DNA from: Laguncularia racemosa
Taxonomy: Eukaryota; Streptophyta; Magnoliopsida; Myrtales; Combretaceae
Direction: 5' to 3'
DNA: 64,000 bases
NCBI GenBank assembly: GCA_037954665.1
Contig: JBBMOL010000138.1
Coordinates: 1,922,001-1,986,000, forward strand
In this document: one piece after another, positions 1-11,748 of the stretch
Layout of the letters: every line of letters begins with the position of its first letter
Position numbering within the stretch: position 1 is the stretch's first letter
Translations under genes and position numbers: made by a program
The notes under the pieces: model-generated
Told to the model about the DNA's origin: nothing
What the model saw: only the letters and a program-made list of their open reading frames with translations
Database searches by the model: none

Positions 1-2350
1 GATAAGCTCATTTATTTTTTTTGATTTACTTGTTGACTACGGCTTATTTTTTATAAAAGGGAAATTTTAAAATAGACCAAATTTTTTTCGAAGAAAATGC
101 ATAAGAATTAACTTCCTAACCTATCATTTATTTTTCTTGAAATTTGGTTTTTTAACTTCTTTTATACCTTCTGGTATTGCTTTTGTATACCCTTGTGGGA
201 AACCCCTCTTGTCGAAAACTTCTTAAATTTTTTGATATTTTTCTTTTAACATTATTTTTTTTTGAAATGAAACTTTTTTTGGGATTCACCATTTAAAAGA
301 CTTGTTTAGCCTTAACAAAAAATGTGTTTTGATTCGTTTTGAATAACTGCCTAATCCTAATCCATGTTTTTCATTTGAAACCCTTTTTGAAGAAATTAAC
401 ATGGTCTTTCTTGTCACTTTCATCAAATTTTTAAAGGTTTTTTCAACAAAATTTGGATAATCTCAATTTTTTCCTTAAAGCACTTGTTTTTATTAAAGTA
501 ATGTTTTTTTTATTTAATTTTTCAATGTCAATGCAGGATTCATTTTTTGTTTCGGGTATCTTTTCATCAGAAGCAAAGATTTTTTGTTTTAATCTTCATT
601 TTCATTCTTAAGACTTTTTTTCGTTTTCATATTAGAAATTTTGTATCACCCTTTTTAGTGCCTTTAAAACTTACATTTTTTTTCAGCTTCAATATCAGTT
701 TATCTTCATAGTTTCAGGGTACCCAAACTAGCCTTAGACAAAGATTTTTTTCATCCTTTTTCTTCTGAATCTTTGAATTTGTTTCTGTGTCCCCCAAAAC
801 ACTCCCTTTTCTAGCATTTCTGATTTTTTTTATAATTTTTCCATTTTCCTTTTTCAGTGTTTTGGCAATTTATTTTAATGTGTCCGGCTTGTTTGCATTC
901 AAACATTGAATCTCCCTTTTCTCTTTCTTCTTTTCTTTCCCTTTACTTTTTCCCCCATTAGCTTTATTCTACTTTTTCTTGAAAACACTAAAATTTTTTC
1001 CTTTTTTACTTTTGGCGCCCCTTTTAGTCTACGTGCTAGAAGAATGATTTTCCCCTTTTTTTTCTCACGGCCCCCCTTTATTTTTGTCAAAATCGCTTTA
1101 ACTTGAATTTTTTGTTTTTAAATTTTTTAAAAGGGAAAAGGGGTTTTTAAAAAAAGAAAAATTTAAAATATTTCAAACTTTTCAATATACCCATTCCCCA
1201 AAATTAAAATAAATGGGAAAATATTTTTAAAATAAAATATTTTTAAAAATTAAAAACAGGGAATATTTGGGAAAAATTTACCCAAAGAAAAAATTATAAT
1301 TTTGGGGTTTTTTTTGTTTAGTATCTTTTTTAAATTTTGTATTTTTTGGTAAATTTTTTAAAATTTTAAATCCTTTTTTAAATTTGGTTTAAAATTCTTA
1401 TTACTTTTTATTTTTTGTAATTTTTTAAAGTCAAAATTTTGATTTTTAAATTTTTTATTATCTTTTTAGCAAAAAAATATATTAAAAGGGGAAACTTTTT
1501 TATACATGTTTTAAACATTTTAGAAATAAAATTTTCTATATTATAAAAATTAAAATGCTCGATTATTATATTATGTTTTTAATTGAAAATTTGAAAATTT
1601 TGGCTAAAAAAAATACTTTTTTCCTTTTTTTTTTTTTAATTTTTTTTTTAAGCTATTGTAAGTAAATTTATAATTTTTAAAAAGTTTTTTACATGGTTGT
1701 AGAAATTTAAACTTTTTTAAAAACGTTCCGTTTTTACCCCCCCCTTTCATTTACGTAAAATCGCGATTTTAAAAAACCATGGCCCGCTATCACCCCGGTT
1801 TAAAAGTTTCTTTTTGCTTTTTTTTCCTTGATTTTAAAAAACCAATTTTTTTGTCTGTCTTCTCCCCTTTTGGGTGGTTTTTATTTTAGACTCATATCCC
1901 CTGATTTTTCCCAAATGACTAAGAGTTGCTTGTTTGGTCTTTTTAGTTTTTTCCTATACTGTTTTCTTTGCTTTCCCCCGATGGGTGGCAATATCCTCAA
2001 GGGCCTTTTTCCCCCAAAAAAAGTCTGGATTTGGAAAGTTTTTTCCCCAAGGGGGAACAACCTCATTTGTAATGGGTTTTAAAATTTTGTTAAAAAACAT
2101 TTTTTAATTTCATTAGCCCTTAAAAATTAAAAAATTCTTTGTTGAATTAAAAGATTTATTTTGGGTTTTTTCCCTTTTGGTATTAGCCCCCTTTATTGAT
2201 GGGGTGGGAAAACCCCAAAAAACTCCTTTCACTTAAACACGTTTATATCAAATAGAACTTTAATGGGGGCAATGAAAGGTCAGAAAAGTTTTTTTTTCTT
2301 TGGCTTTTTCCCTAAAATTTTTTTCTGGGGAATCTAAAAGGTTGAATTTC
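1..2350 (-). pseudogene. Ty1/copia-type gag remnant (UBN2-like domain plus CCHC knuckle)
   Basis: Decayed Gag polyprotein read on the minus strand, from about 2350 down to the window edge. Gag packages element RNA into virus-like particles. Around 2120-2000 the frame-corrected text resembles the UBN2 signature 'MFNKxLxITNELxxLGKTF', followed near 1960-1880 by 'LxxNLxxYExKIK'. A lysine/arginine-rich stretch beginning ILLARR (about 1050-910) leads into a CCHC knuckle at 865-905. An acidic serine-rich tail (about 830-730) and a segment like 'HGLGLGYSKRIKTHFFVKA' (about 380-300) follow, as in plant copia Gag of the SIRE type. Every block needs one-base frame changes. Pol would lie left of the window. 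Copia type is fairly sure; the lineage is inference. Confidence 0.6.
865..905 (-). other. CCHC zinc knuckle of copia gag
   Basis: On the minus strand this reads C-F-E-C-K-Q-A-G-H-I-K-I-N-C-P, the CX2CX4HX4C nucleocapsid knuckle that binds RNA. One base is missing after the first cysteine codon (41 nt instead of 42). This is the best single proof that the left edge is a retrotransposon gag. Confidence 0.75.
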
Positions 2351-5300
2351 CGTTCAAGGTATTCAAAATTGCCCCCCCAAGTGAAAAACTGCCATAAAAT
2401 CATAATCATTAGTTTTAATAAAAATTTTCCCCTGCGAATCTTCCTATATAAAGAAGTTTAAAAGCTATCGAAGAAAGGGGACTGTTTAAAAATTTCAAAA
2501 AAATTTTTTTCAACCATTTTTTGGATCACTAAAAAAAAAAGGGTCCTTGCTCAAAAATACCTTTTTTTGGGCCCAAAATTGATTAATCAAGAGGGGGAAA
2601 AATTTGTTTTTAAATTTCTTAAAATTTCAATTTTTGCAAATTACCCAAAAAGTCTTTTTTGACTAAAAAAATTTAAAGTGAGCAACAAAAATGAAAAAAA
2701 AAAATTTTCAAAAAAAAAAAAGAGTAGAGAAGAAATAAAATGCTCAAAGATTTATAGAGGTTTCCCCCTTTTGAGCGTCAGTCCTCTTTTTCCCAGCTCT
2801 ACCCGGGGGTTTCCGGGTTTTGGTCTTTACCTTTGGGTGTTTTCACCTATATCAATCAAAAAAAAGTATACAAAATAAGCCTCTTCAAGGCGAAGCCCAA
2901 AACGGGTTTGAGTCTCCTAGCTTTTTCACAAAAAGCTAATCACTAAAAACTATAGTGATGAAACAACTCTCAATTCCTCATACAAGAAAGGAATCACAAT
3001 AAAATGAGGAAAAAACCCCAGATTTCCTCTACAAATTGGATCACACATATAAAAAAAAAAAATTTTGCTTTGGGAAATGTAAAGAAAATTTTTTTAAAAA
3101 TTTTCCCTGTGCTTGATTCTAAAAAGAACGTTCTATATTTTTTTTTTTTTTAAAACTTAACATTTTCCCTTTTATTGGGGCATAACGGTTACTTTTTTGG
3201 AGAATGTAACGTTTATGGGGTTCCACGGGGGATAAACTTTTAATTTATTTTTGAAATTTGGGATTTCAAAAATAGTTGAACTTGTTGGAGAAAATCTATT
3301 TCCCCTGATATTTTGAAAGAAAGGGTAAGCTTTTGGTTTTAAAAAATTGACCAAATCTTCTTTGGAACAAGTTTTTGAAATATCCCCACAATTTTGGGGA
3401 AACCCCTTTTTTTGATTCCAATATTGTGGGAAACCCTATCTTCATTAACAACCATATTTTTTTCCTTATCTTTTTAACTGACTGGGTCTCCCAAAAAATA
3501 ACACAAAAAAAGTAGAATTTTAAAACTTGATAAAACCTGTAAATCTTCTATTATCTCACTTTATCATAAAATTTAAAAACTTTGAATAAAAATTGAAAAA
3601 CTTTATGTAAATTAAAAACCCCATGATATAAAACCAACTTTAAAAATTAAAAAAAAAAACATCAAATATTTTTACCCAAAAATACTTGACAAATGGACGG
3701 GCCCTTTAAATTTATTAAAAAAACCCTCGATACAAAAATTAAACAAAATTTTGGGAAAAAATTCATGATAGGCAAAGGAAGGTTCTGAAAGACTTCTGAA
3801 GCCCAAAAAAGTCAACTGTCCCCTGTTTTAAAGGTTCTGAAAGTGTTCTGAAAAAAACATTTTTACCTGTTCTCCTTTTTTGTTTAAAAGGGTTTTTAAT
3901 GCTTTTGGAAAGGTTTAAACACGAAACTACGGTACACTACAAAAACTTCTGAAAAACCTTCCCGACAGAATAAAAAAAAAGTCCCCGTATTAAAAAACCT
4001 TTGAATTTTTGAACAAGCCCTTTTGTCTCTTTGTTCAATTTAGAAAAATTCACTTACTATCTTCTGAAACAACTTCAAAAAAGCTTTTTAAAATACGTTA
4101 CAAAAATTATTTTCCCCTTTTTTTAACATCAAAACTAAATTAGAGAACTTAACAAAACTTAAGAAAATCCTAAAAACTCAAAAACAGTGAAATTGTAAAT
4201 TTCCCCCTTATTTAAACAATTTTTAAACTTTTGGCCAAAATCATGAGATCGTCGACGTTACTAATCTCTTAAAAGACAAAAATTTTTAAATTTTTTTTTT
4301 TTGCAAAATTGAAAACCCTTTTTTTTGGGTTTTTGACATTTGGGTTGGTCATTGACCAACCCCCTTTCCCATATACTTCACTGATAAGTTTCCCTTTTCC
4401 CAATTCTTACAAAAAAATTAAAAAAACAAAAACCCAAACCAATACCCCAAAAACCCAAACTGGATAGTTAATAAAAAGGTTAAATGCTCATTATGAAAAT
4501 TTAAACCTTTTTTAAGAAATTTTATTGTTGGGCAAAAATAATTGCCTTAAGGCCATGGGCGGGAAAAGGGTTTTATCTCATAATACAAAAAAGCATAACT
4601 ATAAAAATTTGGTTTTAAAAAATTTGCTGGGGTTCTAAAGCGGAAAAGGGGGTTGGGGGCAAACCCCCAAAAAAGCTACCCATAGGTGAAAACAATAAAG
4701 GTAAGACCCCCTTTTTTGGGGGGAAATAATTTTTACTGGAGTTATGCCCCAAAAAAATTTTTTGGGAAACCCCAAAAGTTTAAAAAAGAGAAATTTTTCA
4801 AAAATCCCCTCCTTCATGATGGCAAGATTATAATTTTTTTTTCGTAGTGGGGTTTTGGGGAAAAAATAATAGGTTTAGTTCGTTAGCAATTAGTTTTCCC
4901 CTTGCCCCAAACGTTTAAAAAGAAACATCACTTTTTAAATTAAAAAAATTCCTTTTGTCATAAATGAAAACCCTTTAAGTCCCCCTTTTATTGTTTGATT
5001 TAAACCCCCAAAATGAAATCTCTTTAGTGCTAGCAACACATTTTAAATCCTTTCCCCTCATGGGGGAAAATTTTTTAAAAACCTATCCGTCAGTAGAAAA
5101 CATCCATTTGACTTAGGGAAAAAAAAGTGTCTTTTTTGGCTTTTTTTGGGGAAATTTATTTTAACTTCACTATAAAAAGGGGTGGTTTTGAAACCCATTT
5201 TTGTCCCTTTTTTAATTTGTTTAAAAAAAAAAAAAAAAAAATAAATAATGAAAAATAAAAAAATAATAGTAAAAATAAAAAGCTTTGGGTTTTCAAAAAT
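2351..5300. other. AT-rich stretch without a recognisable gene
   Basis: About 3 kb of A/T-rich, homopolymer-rich DNA. It should hold the leader and LTR of the copia remnant on the left, but no convincing tRNA-Met primer site was found; 2790-2810 is at best a very degenerate candidate. The word ttctgaaa recurs between about 3780 and 4070. From about 5220 to 5470 the sequence is nearly pure A with scattered T and G. Short open frames here have low-complexity composition and match no family. Confidence 0.5.
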
Positions 5301-5869
5301 TTTAAAAAAAAAAAGGGGAAAAAAAAAAAGAAAAACTAAAAAAAATATATAAAAAAAATTAATAAAAAATTTTTGAATTTTTTAAAAAAAAATAAGGAAA
5401 AATAAACTCTAAAATTTAATTTGAAACCCCAAAATCAATAAAAAAAATTAAGGATTTTGCTCTTTTGTAAATTGTTAATGAAAAAAGAGAAAATGTTTAC
5501 CCCCCAAATGGTTTGGGGGTTTTTACACTTTTGAATGTGTAGGTGAAAAGGGTTTGGGGTTTTTTTCCTTTAAATTTGTACTTCATGTCGGTTTTTTTTT
5601 TTTTTCCCCTTTGGGTGTCATGTATGGAGCCTCTGATTGGTTTAAATTTGGTCACTTTTTTTCCCCCTTTACGCTATAACCCTTGCCTTTCAAGCGAGAA
5701 AAGAAAAGCTCGAATAAAAAGTCCAAAACCCCTTTTTCAAAACGGTTCAAAAAAAATTTTAACGAAATTTCCTGAAAAGAGTTTGTGAACCCAGCAACAA
5801 AAAAAACGGGTTTCCCCGGGCCAAACCCCATTTTTAAAAAAAAAAAAAAATTTTGCCCCTTTCTATGAA

Positions 5870-6430
5870 GACAAAAACGGTATATTAATATAAAGAAAAA
5901 AAATTATTGACTTTTTCCTAAAAGGGGGCAAAAAAAACCAAAAATATAAATGGGGTTTTAAAAAAAAAAAGGGGAAAAACCCCCCCATGCTTGTTAAAAA
6001 AAAAAAACGATTAGAAAAATATTCTTCAAAATTGGGGAAAAATTTGGCCCAAAACTTTTAAAAAATTTTGTACCCTATTTTTTGAGTTCCAAGGGCTTTT
6101 AAAGAAAAAAAAACCCTCCCACCCCACAAAAACCCCCTACCAAAGGGAAAAAAAGGTTTTTTTCCCTTTAACCCTTTAAAAAAAAATTTTTGGGTTTTGA
6201 AAACAAAGAAAAAACCCAAATTTTCCCTTTTAGTTTTCCTTTCTTATAAAATTTTGGGTTTATTTTGGGCTCCATTTTCTTAAACTTGGAAAAATAATAA
6301 AATTTTGGGGTTTTACCCCCGCTTAAAATTTCCCCCCCAAATCATTCTAGACATGACCCTTTTTTTAAAAAAAAATTTTTATAAACCCCTTTCATGGTTT
6401 CTTTATTTGTTTTAAATTGACCCCTTTTGA
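5870..6430 (-). repeat. H left LTR-like block (3' LTR candidate)
   Basis: Direct repeat of 9590-10,110. Shared landmarks in the same order are tgcttgtt (about 5990 and 9709), ttttgtaccc (about 6066 and 9785), tccattttctta (about 6271 and 9962) and agacatgaccc (about 6346 and 10,027). The constant spacing of about 3.7 kb fits the LTR pair of one element on the minus strand. The integrase frame runs into this block, as the pol frame does in elements A-D. Confidence 0.55.
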
Positions 6431-7260
6431 TTAGCCCTTTTGGGTATTTGGTTTTTTTTTTTCCATCAAAACTGGTAAACTCATTCACAGGCAAAGGAAT
6501 CAAATCCAATGGATTTTTAAAGGATTTAAACCTTAAAATCTTAAAAGGTGAGAAAAAAACCCAAAAGAGAATGCACAAATCGTTATATGCAAATCAATGA
6601 ATGGAATGTTTTTTTTTAGGATTTTAAATTTTTCTTTATCATAGCACACAAAAAAGATTCAAGTCTTTTTATGATTTGTTTGTCCATCGGTTTGTGGGTG
6701 ACATGTAGTAGAAAAAAAAACAATTTGTTCCCCTTTTCCCTAAAAACATCGAATTTACTAGGAATTGAATCTTTGTCACTTATACGCTCCTAGGCCCTCC
6801 CTGCAAACGAAAATTCTCTAAAGAACAATTTGAACAGCGTCACTCATTAGTCTTGTGACTGGAATAAAATGTGCATTTTTGAAAAATGATCCACAATCAT
6901 GAAAAAGGAACTTACCTTCCTAGACCTAGGAAACCCAAAACAAAAACCATTGAAAACATCCCAAAGGGTTATTTGGGGACAAGTAAAAGGGATTTAAAAA
7001 CCCTGAGGTTTGATTAAAACTTGGCTTTTTTTACATGTGTGCATCTAGAGCAAAAACTTTCCACATCTCTTTTCATATGAGGCCAAAAGAAATGTTCTTT
7101 TGCACATCAATGTCTTACAATCCAAAAAGACCATAAGACCTCCACCCTGCAACTCAGTACAAGCAACTCTCACATTGAAAAACTAGAATACACAGTTGTT
7201 CTCCCTTAAAAAAAAGTCTACACGCTTTTAGAATCTATCAAAAGCCCTTTTTAAACTGTA
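6400..7260 (-). pseudogene. Ty3/gypsy integrase, element H
   Basis: Integrase inserts the cDNA copy into host DNA. Frame-corrected minus-strand text shows the zinc-binding part (FWPHMKRDVE..C..C near 7100-7030), the start of the catalytic core (DxFLGLPR, VVDHFSKMHF near 6960-6870), RTIVSD-like wording near 6790 and the strongly conserved HPQTDGQT (near 6700-6680). It continues to 'NPLDLIPLPVNEFTSFDGKKK' near 6520-6460, typical of the core-to-C-terminus link. It ends by running into the LTR-like block. Several frameshifts make it non-functional as read. Confidence 0.75.
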
Positions 7261-7369
7261 ACGCATGAAAATTTAGAATTTTGTATGTACATTCCTTTTT
7301 GTGTTTAAAACCAAGAATTTTGCTCCAGAATGGCTATCGAGTACTTTTGAGTAGGGACTTACTACCAAT

Positions 7370-7745
7370 TTTTCCCTTACCTTATTGTATTAGACACATT
7401 GGAAAAAATCTTAAAGAAATCGCCCACTTGATGTCTTTTTTTCAACTTTCCTTGGGTTTCAAATGTTTCAAAGTTTTGATCCGTGTGAATAAAAATTCTT
7501 TCAACCCTAAATAGTGCCGCTACGTTCCATTGCACGACCCTCATAGAGTCATTTTCATGTCGGACTTCAAAGCAGCCCATTTAGCTTCTCACTAAGTATG
7601 CAGTAAGACGTTCTCTTGGATTAAAAAAGTCCCTTTCCCAAACTTGGAGGCATCACATTCGATCTCGAAAAGTTTTGGAAAAATCAAGGAATAACAATGA
7701 AGGGAAAAATAACTTTTCTTTTTTTACATTAAAGGAATTTTTTTG
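7370..7745 (-). pseudogene. Ty3/gypsy RNase H, element H
   Basis: RNase H removes the RNA strand of the RNA:DNA hybrid during reverse transcription. Visible on minus are FEIECDASKFG (about 7660-7625), an AYLVRKLNGAA-like stretch (about 7600-7565), then FIHTDQNFETF and QGKLKKRHQ (about 7480-7420). These match the RNase H blocks of plant gypsy elements written ECDAS, AYFSEKL, VIHSDHESLK and LNKRHAKWVEF. It joins RT upstream and integrase downstream in the standard gypsy order. Confidence 0.75.
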
Positions 7746-7749
7746 TTCT

Positions 7750-8590
7750 CTTCCCCTTTAAACCTAACATCCTTTTTTATTATTCAGTCAATAGGGCAGC
7801 CAAGTATAAAATTTTGCCCCAAAAAGTCTATAAAAACTAGTAACCCAAGAAAACTTCTTTCCTCTATCAATGATTTAGGAGATGCTTTCCCTTTTCTTAT
7901 CCCTTGTATTTCCCCCTCTGTAAAACAAAACCCAAACCACTCAGTTTATATAAAAAAATGCACTTTTTTAAATTGGCATATAATTTTTCTATCCGCACAC
8001 AAAAAAGCTCTAAGATCTTCCTATGCTCTCAAGCTTTCTTACACCGAATATCACAAAGTATACAACAAAAAAAATTTCCAATAATGCAGGGAAAAAAATG
8101 GTTCATTAGTCTCATGAATGTACTAGGTTTCATTTGTTAATTGAAAGGCATCTTAAACTCATAAACCCTGTTTTTTTTTTTTTGAAAGTTGTTTTTATTA
8201 TACCCTCTTTCATTTAAATTTTATGATAGCCCCTCTTTTGTCTATTTTCGAAAATATCTAGATCTATGGAATTCATCAAGATATCATCCCAAAAAGGGGG
8301 TAGGGGTTGGGACTTCCTGTGATTTTGGGTTTAAGGTAGGATCAACACAATGCCATGTCCCATCTTTTTGGGGGACCAACAATACGGAAAATTTCGTACG
8401 AATCTTGCTTTCTCGAATAGTCCTTTACCTTAACTCTTCCCCCTTGCCATTGTATTTCCCTTGTTCTAAAGATTCGCCCTATAAGCGGGTGTTTTGGGAA
8501 TCATCGTCCAAGAACAAACCCCCTCTTTTTCTAAATGCCTCACTTTTGTAGTGCCATTAGGTACTTCATCGGGAAAAGAAATCCTATAAT
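7750..8590 (-). pseudogene. Ty3/gypsy reverse transcriptase, element H
   Basis: Copies element RNA into DNA. In order on minus: FPDEVPNG linker (about 8570), PAYRAN (about 8490), VPPKKDGTWH (about 8370-8340), DDILDEFH (about 8285), QLTNETSTFMRLMN (about 8140-8095), the palm motif YFDDI (about 8060-8040, one base deleted so it reads VVYFVIF), NLKKCTFF (about 7985-7960) and SFYRLF (about 7835). Several one-base indels break the frame. No protease motif is seen upstream. Confidence 0.75.
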
Positions 8591-9030
8591 CTTGCAAAAG
8601 AGAAAAACACAATGGGCAAAAAAGGAAAGGGTCAATTATAAAAACAGGGCCTCCTTATTTACAAACAAAACCCATTGGTTTTCTAACCAAGTTCTTTAAG
8701 AAAAACAATTAAAAGACCAGAGTAGTCACTTGTAAAACCAAAATCGTTCATATATTAGTTTAAAAAGGGGCCAGAAGTTGTGTTAAAAAAAACATAAAGA
8801 AGACGGGAAAAAAAAAATCATTGAAGTAATGCCAATAGAAAAATAGATCAGGTAGAGTTTGGGAGTGGGGGAATCAATTTGGGGCATTAATGATGATAGA
8901 AGACAACACAAGAATTTATTTTTTTTTTTTGCAAAAATGAACAAAAGGGAAATGTGATCAAGATTATTGAAGAAAAAAATAAAATTTCAACAAGGAATTG
9001 AAGGAAAAAGGATAAAAACCTGATTGGGGA

Positions 9031-9050
9031 CCAACTTGGCTCTAAACCAA
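9031..9050 (-). promoter_or_regulatory. PBS of element H, inner copy (tRNA-Met type)
   Basis: On minus it reads TTGGTTTAGAGCCAAGTTGG, close to the TGGTATCAGAGC site complementary to initiator tRNA-Met that primes minus-strand synthesis in many plant gypsy elements. Confidence 0.55.
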
Positions 9051-9460
9051 AAATGATGTGAAATCTAAATAGGTTGTGAGACCCAAAAAATAAACGTTTC
9101 GATTTCTAGACCACTAAACCCCCGATTTTTATATTAAAAAAAAAAAAAAAAACAAATTCTAAACCATTTTATGGAGAAAAGAACCGGAAATTTATTATTA
9201 TTATAAAGAAATTATTGCCCTGTTGCCTATAAGAGCAAGAACCAAAAATAAAAATTTTGACTGAAGAATAAAAGAATGACTCAACATGAGTTTGGATGTG
9301 AGGAATCAACTCGGGCTTGTGTGTAGAAACAAACAAAAAATTTTTTTTTTTTTTACGAAATGACACTAAATGGAAATAGTAGATCAAGATTATTAAAGAA
9401 AAAATTTTAAAAAATTTTAAAAAGGAATATGAAGGTAAAGGAAAAATAACCAAATTGGGC

Positions 9461-9480
9461 CACTTGGCTCTAATCCCAAA
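9461..9480 (-). promoter_or_regulatory. PBS of element H, second copy
   Basis: On minus it reads TTTGGGATTAGAGCCAAGTG, the same primer site repeated 429 bp away inside the tandem duplication. Only one of the two can mark the working LTR end. Confidence 0.5.
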
Positions 9481-9589
9481 AATGATGTGAAACCCCATAA
9501 ATAGAGTATGAGACCCAACAATAAATGTTTGATTCCTAAACCACCTAAACCCCGTTTTTTTAATAAAAACAAAATTCGACCTGTTGTCT

Positions 9590-10110
9590 ATAAAGGGACA
9601 AAAAACCGAAAAATTTATATATAATTTAAGAATTATTGCCCCGTGCCTAAAAGAGAAAGAAAAAATAATATAAATTGACCTTAACCCAAAAGGGTAAAAC
9701 CCCCAAAACTGCTTGTTTAAAAAAGAATATTTTTTGAGAAAAATACTCTTAAATTGAAAAATTGCCAATCTTTTTAACACAAGTTTTGTACCCCTTATAG
9801 AGTTCAAGGTAATTAATGAAAAAAAAAACCTCCCTTCCCATCAACAACCCACACCCAAAACATAAATGTGTTTTTTAAAAATTTTTTATTATTTTTTTGA
9901 TGTAAGCAATGACCCCAATTTCTTCTAGAATCCCTACTTACTGTCTTGGTGATTTTGGGGTCCATTTTCTTAGGCTTGGATGACATTAATGGATTTGGGT
10001 TTTGCTCGCTCCATGTCTCCAAGGTATTCCAGACATGACCCATTTTCAAACATAAACTTTATAAAACCTTGCTGGCTTTTTGATTTGTTTTTCCGCCTTG
10101 TGTTAGCCCC
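9590..10110 (-). repeat. H right LTR-like block (5' LTR candidate)
   Basis: Partner of 5870-6430, with landmarks listed there. In the minus orientation it lies upstream of the primer sites, as a 5' LTR should. The open frame at 9813-10,049 on minus is part of this block; its wording parallels the other block (GSCLE / GHVWN, KPKKMDPK / FKKMEPK), which supports the pairing. Confidence 0.55.
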
Positions 10111-10492
10111 CGGGTTTAAAGTTCTCAATTCCACTTGAATGCATTTTTCCCTTTCAACATCTGAACAAGGGGTTCTCCATAAAAACTTTGCTAAAAAAAA
10201 AACTTTATTAAATAAATGAATTCAAAAAAAAATTTTAATCTACCGGAACAAGGGGGGTTGCGCAAAAACCCAAATTTGCCTTATTCAAGCTATCTCGAGC
10301 TCATCTATGGTTCTTTATAAATAGGTTAAAGGTACTAAACATCAAAAGGCAGGAAAAAAAAACACTCAAAAACCACTCTAGCTTGCATAGTTATTTCTTC
10401 TTAGAAAACTTTTTGTTGGCCGAAATTTTTTCTAGGATTTCACCACCCCTACTCAAACCCTTAAGCCTCGGTTTAGGTGCCCCAGTTCCCCA
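10111..10492. other. Unassigned spacer between H and A
   Basis: About 380 bases with no coding signal. A TATA-like ttataaatagg at about 10,313 and the text after it resemble an LTR promoter on plus, but no partner was found. The last five bases before element A are cccca. Confidence 0.4.
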
Positions 10493-11354
10493 TGATGAGA
10501 TCCATGATGGGGCCAAGCGAGAAGATGGAATGTGGATCCTTGAAGTGCACCTGGACTAATCCAAGAAAACGAGCGAAAAGATTCAAAGGAAAACACTTAA
10601 CGGGTTGATAAAAAAGGGTGTCCACAAAGCCGGAAAGGATTGGATCAATCTGAAGCTGGGAAAGGATTGGAAAACCAGGGGGAAGCCTTGTTTGTAAAGT
10701 CATTGGATAGGGTTGAGAGGGCGTTTTTTTTTTTACAAGGTACGGCGTGTAGGGTTGGGGTTACACAGAATCTACAGGAGTTACACGTTAAAGGCACGGC
10801 CGTTTTTATGGTGTCAAGAAATTTCCCCGAAGGGTACACGACTAGAAGTACACGGCGTTATATTGTCAAGAAGTTCCACAGAATTATCACGGCAAAGTAC
10901 AAGACCGTGTATCTCCCCGACCCGGCCTTTTGTCTTGTTTTGTTATTTTTACGCACTTTTAAAAATGATGCGTTTTGGGCCCTTTTTTTTACGAATTTTT
11001 AAACCCTAATAAAAAGCTCCTGGGGTTTAGAACATTTAAATATAGAACATAAAACTTAAATTTTTAAAAAAAAAAAACATTTTTGGGGAAAATTCCTCTC
11101 TTGGTTCTTTAAGAACAATTTTGAATTATGGATTTTATTTTCGGGCGTTCACCCGATTATCATGGGTTTTCATCCCGATTTTTTGGCTTTTATATTTCCC
11201 AAAGGTTCTTGTTCACTTATAGACACGGGTCGCGGTTTCCCTTGAGGGTGTTTGGCATCTTAGGTAACGAATTTCCCAAAGTATTGGTATTGGGGTTTTG
11301 TTCACACGTTGGCTGGTTCGTATCAGTAGGAATCCCTCAAACCGATCTGTATCG
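10493..11354 (+). repeat. 5' LTR of element A
   Basis: Starts TGATGAGATCC and ends just before the PBS. Its first 200 bases match the end of the pol frame, because in the 3' copy pol reads into the LTR. From about 10,740 to 10,920 it carries imperfect repeats built on TACACG...CGTGTA inverted repeats. Homologous to 23,316-24,160, to the LTR of B, and in reverse to the LTRs of C and D. The open frame at 10,640-11,002 is a chance run through this LTR. Confidence 0.8.
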
Positions 11355-11372
11355 TTTGGGTTTGAGCTTGGT
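11355..11372 (+). promoter_or_regulatory. PBS of element A (tRNA-Met type)
   Basis: Reads TTTGGGTTTGAGCTTGG, a degraded version of TTTGGTATCAGAGCTTGG, which is intact at the same place in element B (59,639 onward). Confidence 0.6.
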
Positions 11373-11748
11373 TTTTTAAAATCAGTTCGGTTTAGGAAGG
11401 TAAATCAAAAAACCCCAACTCCAAGTTTTATCAATTTTAGTATTCAATTTCCGTATTAATTGCTATTGAAAGGTAGTACCATATTAATTTTGTTACAAAA
11501 AAAAAAAAAAAAGAATCAGACACAAAAAAAAAAAAGGTGATCAAGACAAAAACAAAGACAAAAAAAAAAAATTTAGAAAAAAAAAAGGGAAAATTAAAAC
11601 CCTGAGTTGTTTTGAATTCTACGGAGGGGAATTGGTGTAGTTTGGGTTAGTTCCAAGAGAATTGAGAAGAGGAATTGGCAAGTTGATATCATTATTGTTG
11701 GGGAAAATACACGAGTGACTGTGTGATATCATCATTTGAGCGAAACAC
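11373..11748 (+). other. Leader of element A
   Basis: Untranslated leader between the PBS and the intron-like segment. It has A-rich runs (about 11,497-11,590) and then conserved text, tgtgatatcat near 11,722, shared with B (60,070) and C. No coding signal. Confidence 0.55.

Larger units (their letters stand above)
8850..9700 (-). repeat. Tandem duplication (429-bp period) of the H LTR/leader junction
   Basis: The stretch 8850-9270 recurs at about 9280-9700. The landmark aaatgatgtg lies at 9051 and 9480, giving a 429-bp period. Each unit holds the end of an LTR, a tRNA-Met-type primer site and part of the leader (both contain gatcaagattatt). A 212-codon open frame on minus at 9169-9807 crosses this block but is not a gene. 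Confidence 0.7.
5300..10110 (-). mobile_element. Element H: Ty3/gypsy retrotransposon, internally deleted
   Basis: Minus-strand Ty3/gypsy copy. Reading right to left: LTR-like block (about 10,110-9060) with tRNA-Met-type primer sites, a short leader, a protease-RT linker, RT, RNase H and integrase, then a second copy of the LTR-like block (about 6430-5300). Only about 450 bases separate the inner primer site from the RT linker, so gag and the protease core are missing. The protein wording (FIHTDQN, TKLKKRHxKW, HPQTDGQT) is close to that of elements A-D, so H probably belongs to the same broad chromovirus-like group with a diverged LTR. Ends were not resolved to the base. Confidence 0.6.

Noticed and set aside
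2790..2810. tRNA-Met PBS for the copia remnant
   Set aside because: Only the word agctct and a few flanking bases agree; no LTR pair could be found to support it.
9169..9807. 212-codon open frame on minus, the longest in the window
   Set aside because: It lies across the duplicated LTR/PBS block of H, is rich in Phe, Ile and Lys as expected from AT-rich DNA, and matches no family.
10488..10492. Target site duplication for element A (cccca against cctta)
   Set aside because: Only three of five bases agree, and C runs are unreliable in this contig.
10640..11002. Two overlapping plus-strand open frames
   Set aside because: They are the pol tail and palindromic repeats inside the 5' LTR of A, a place with no upstream pol, so not a gene.
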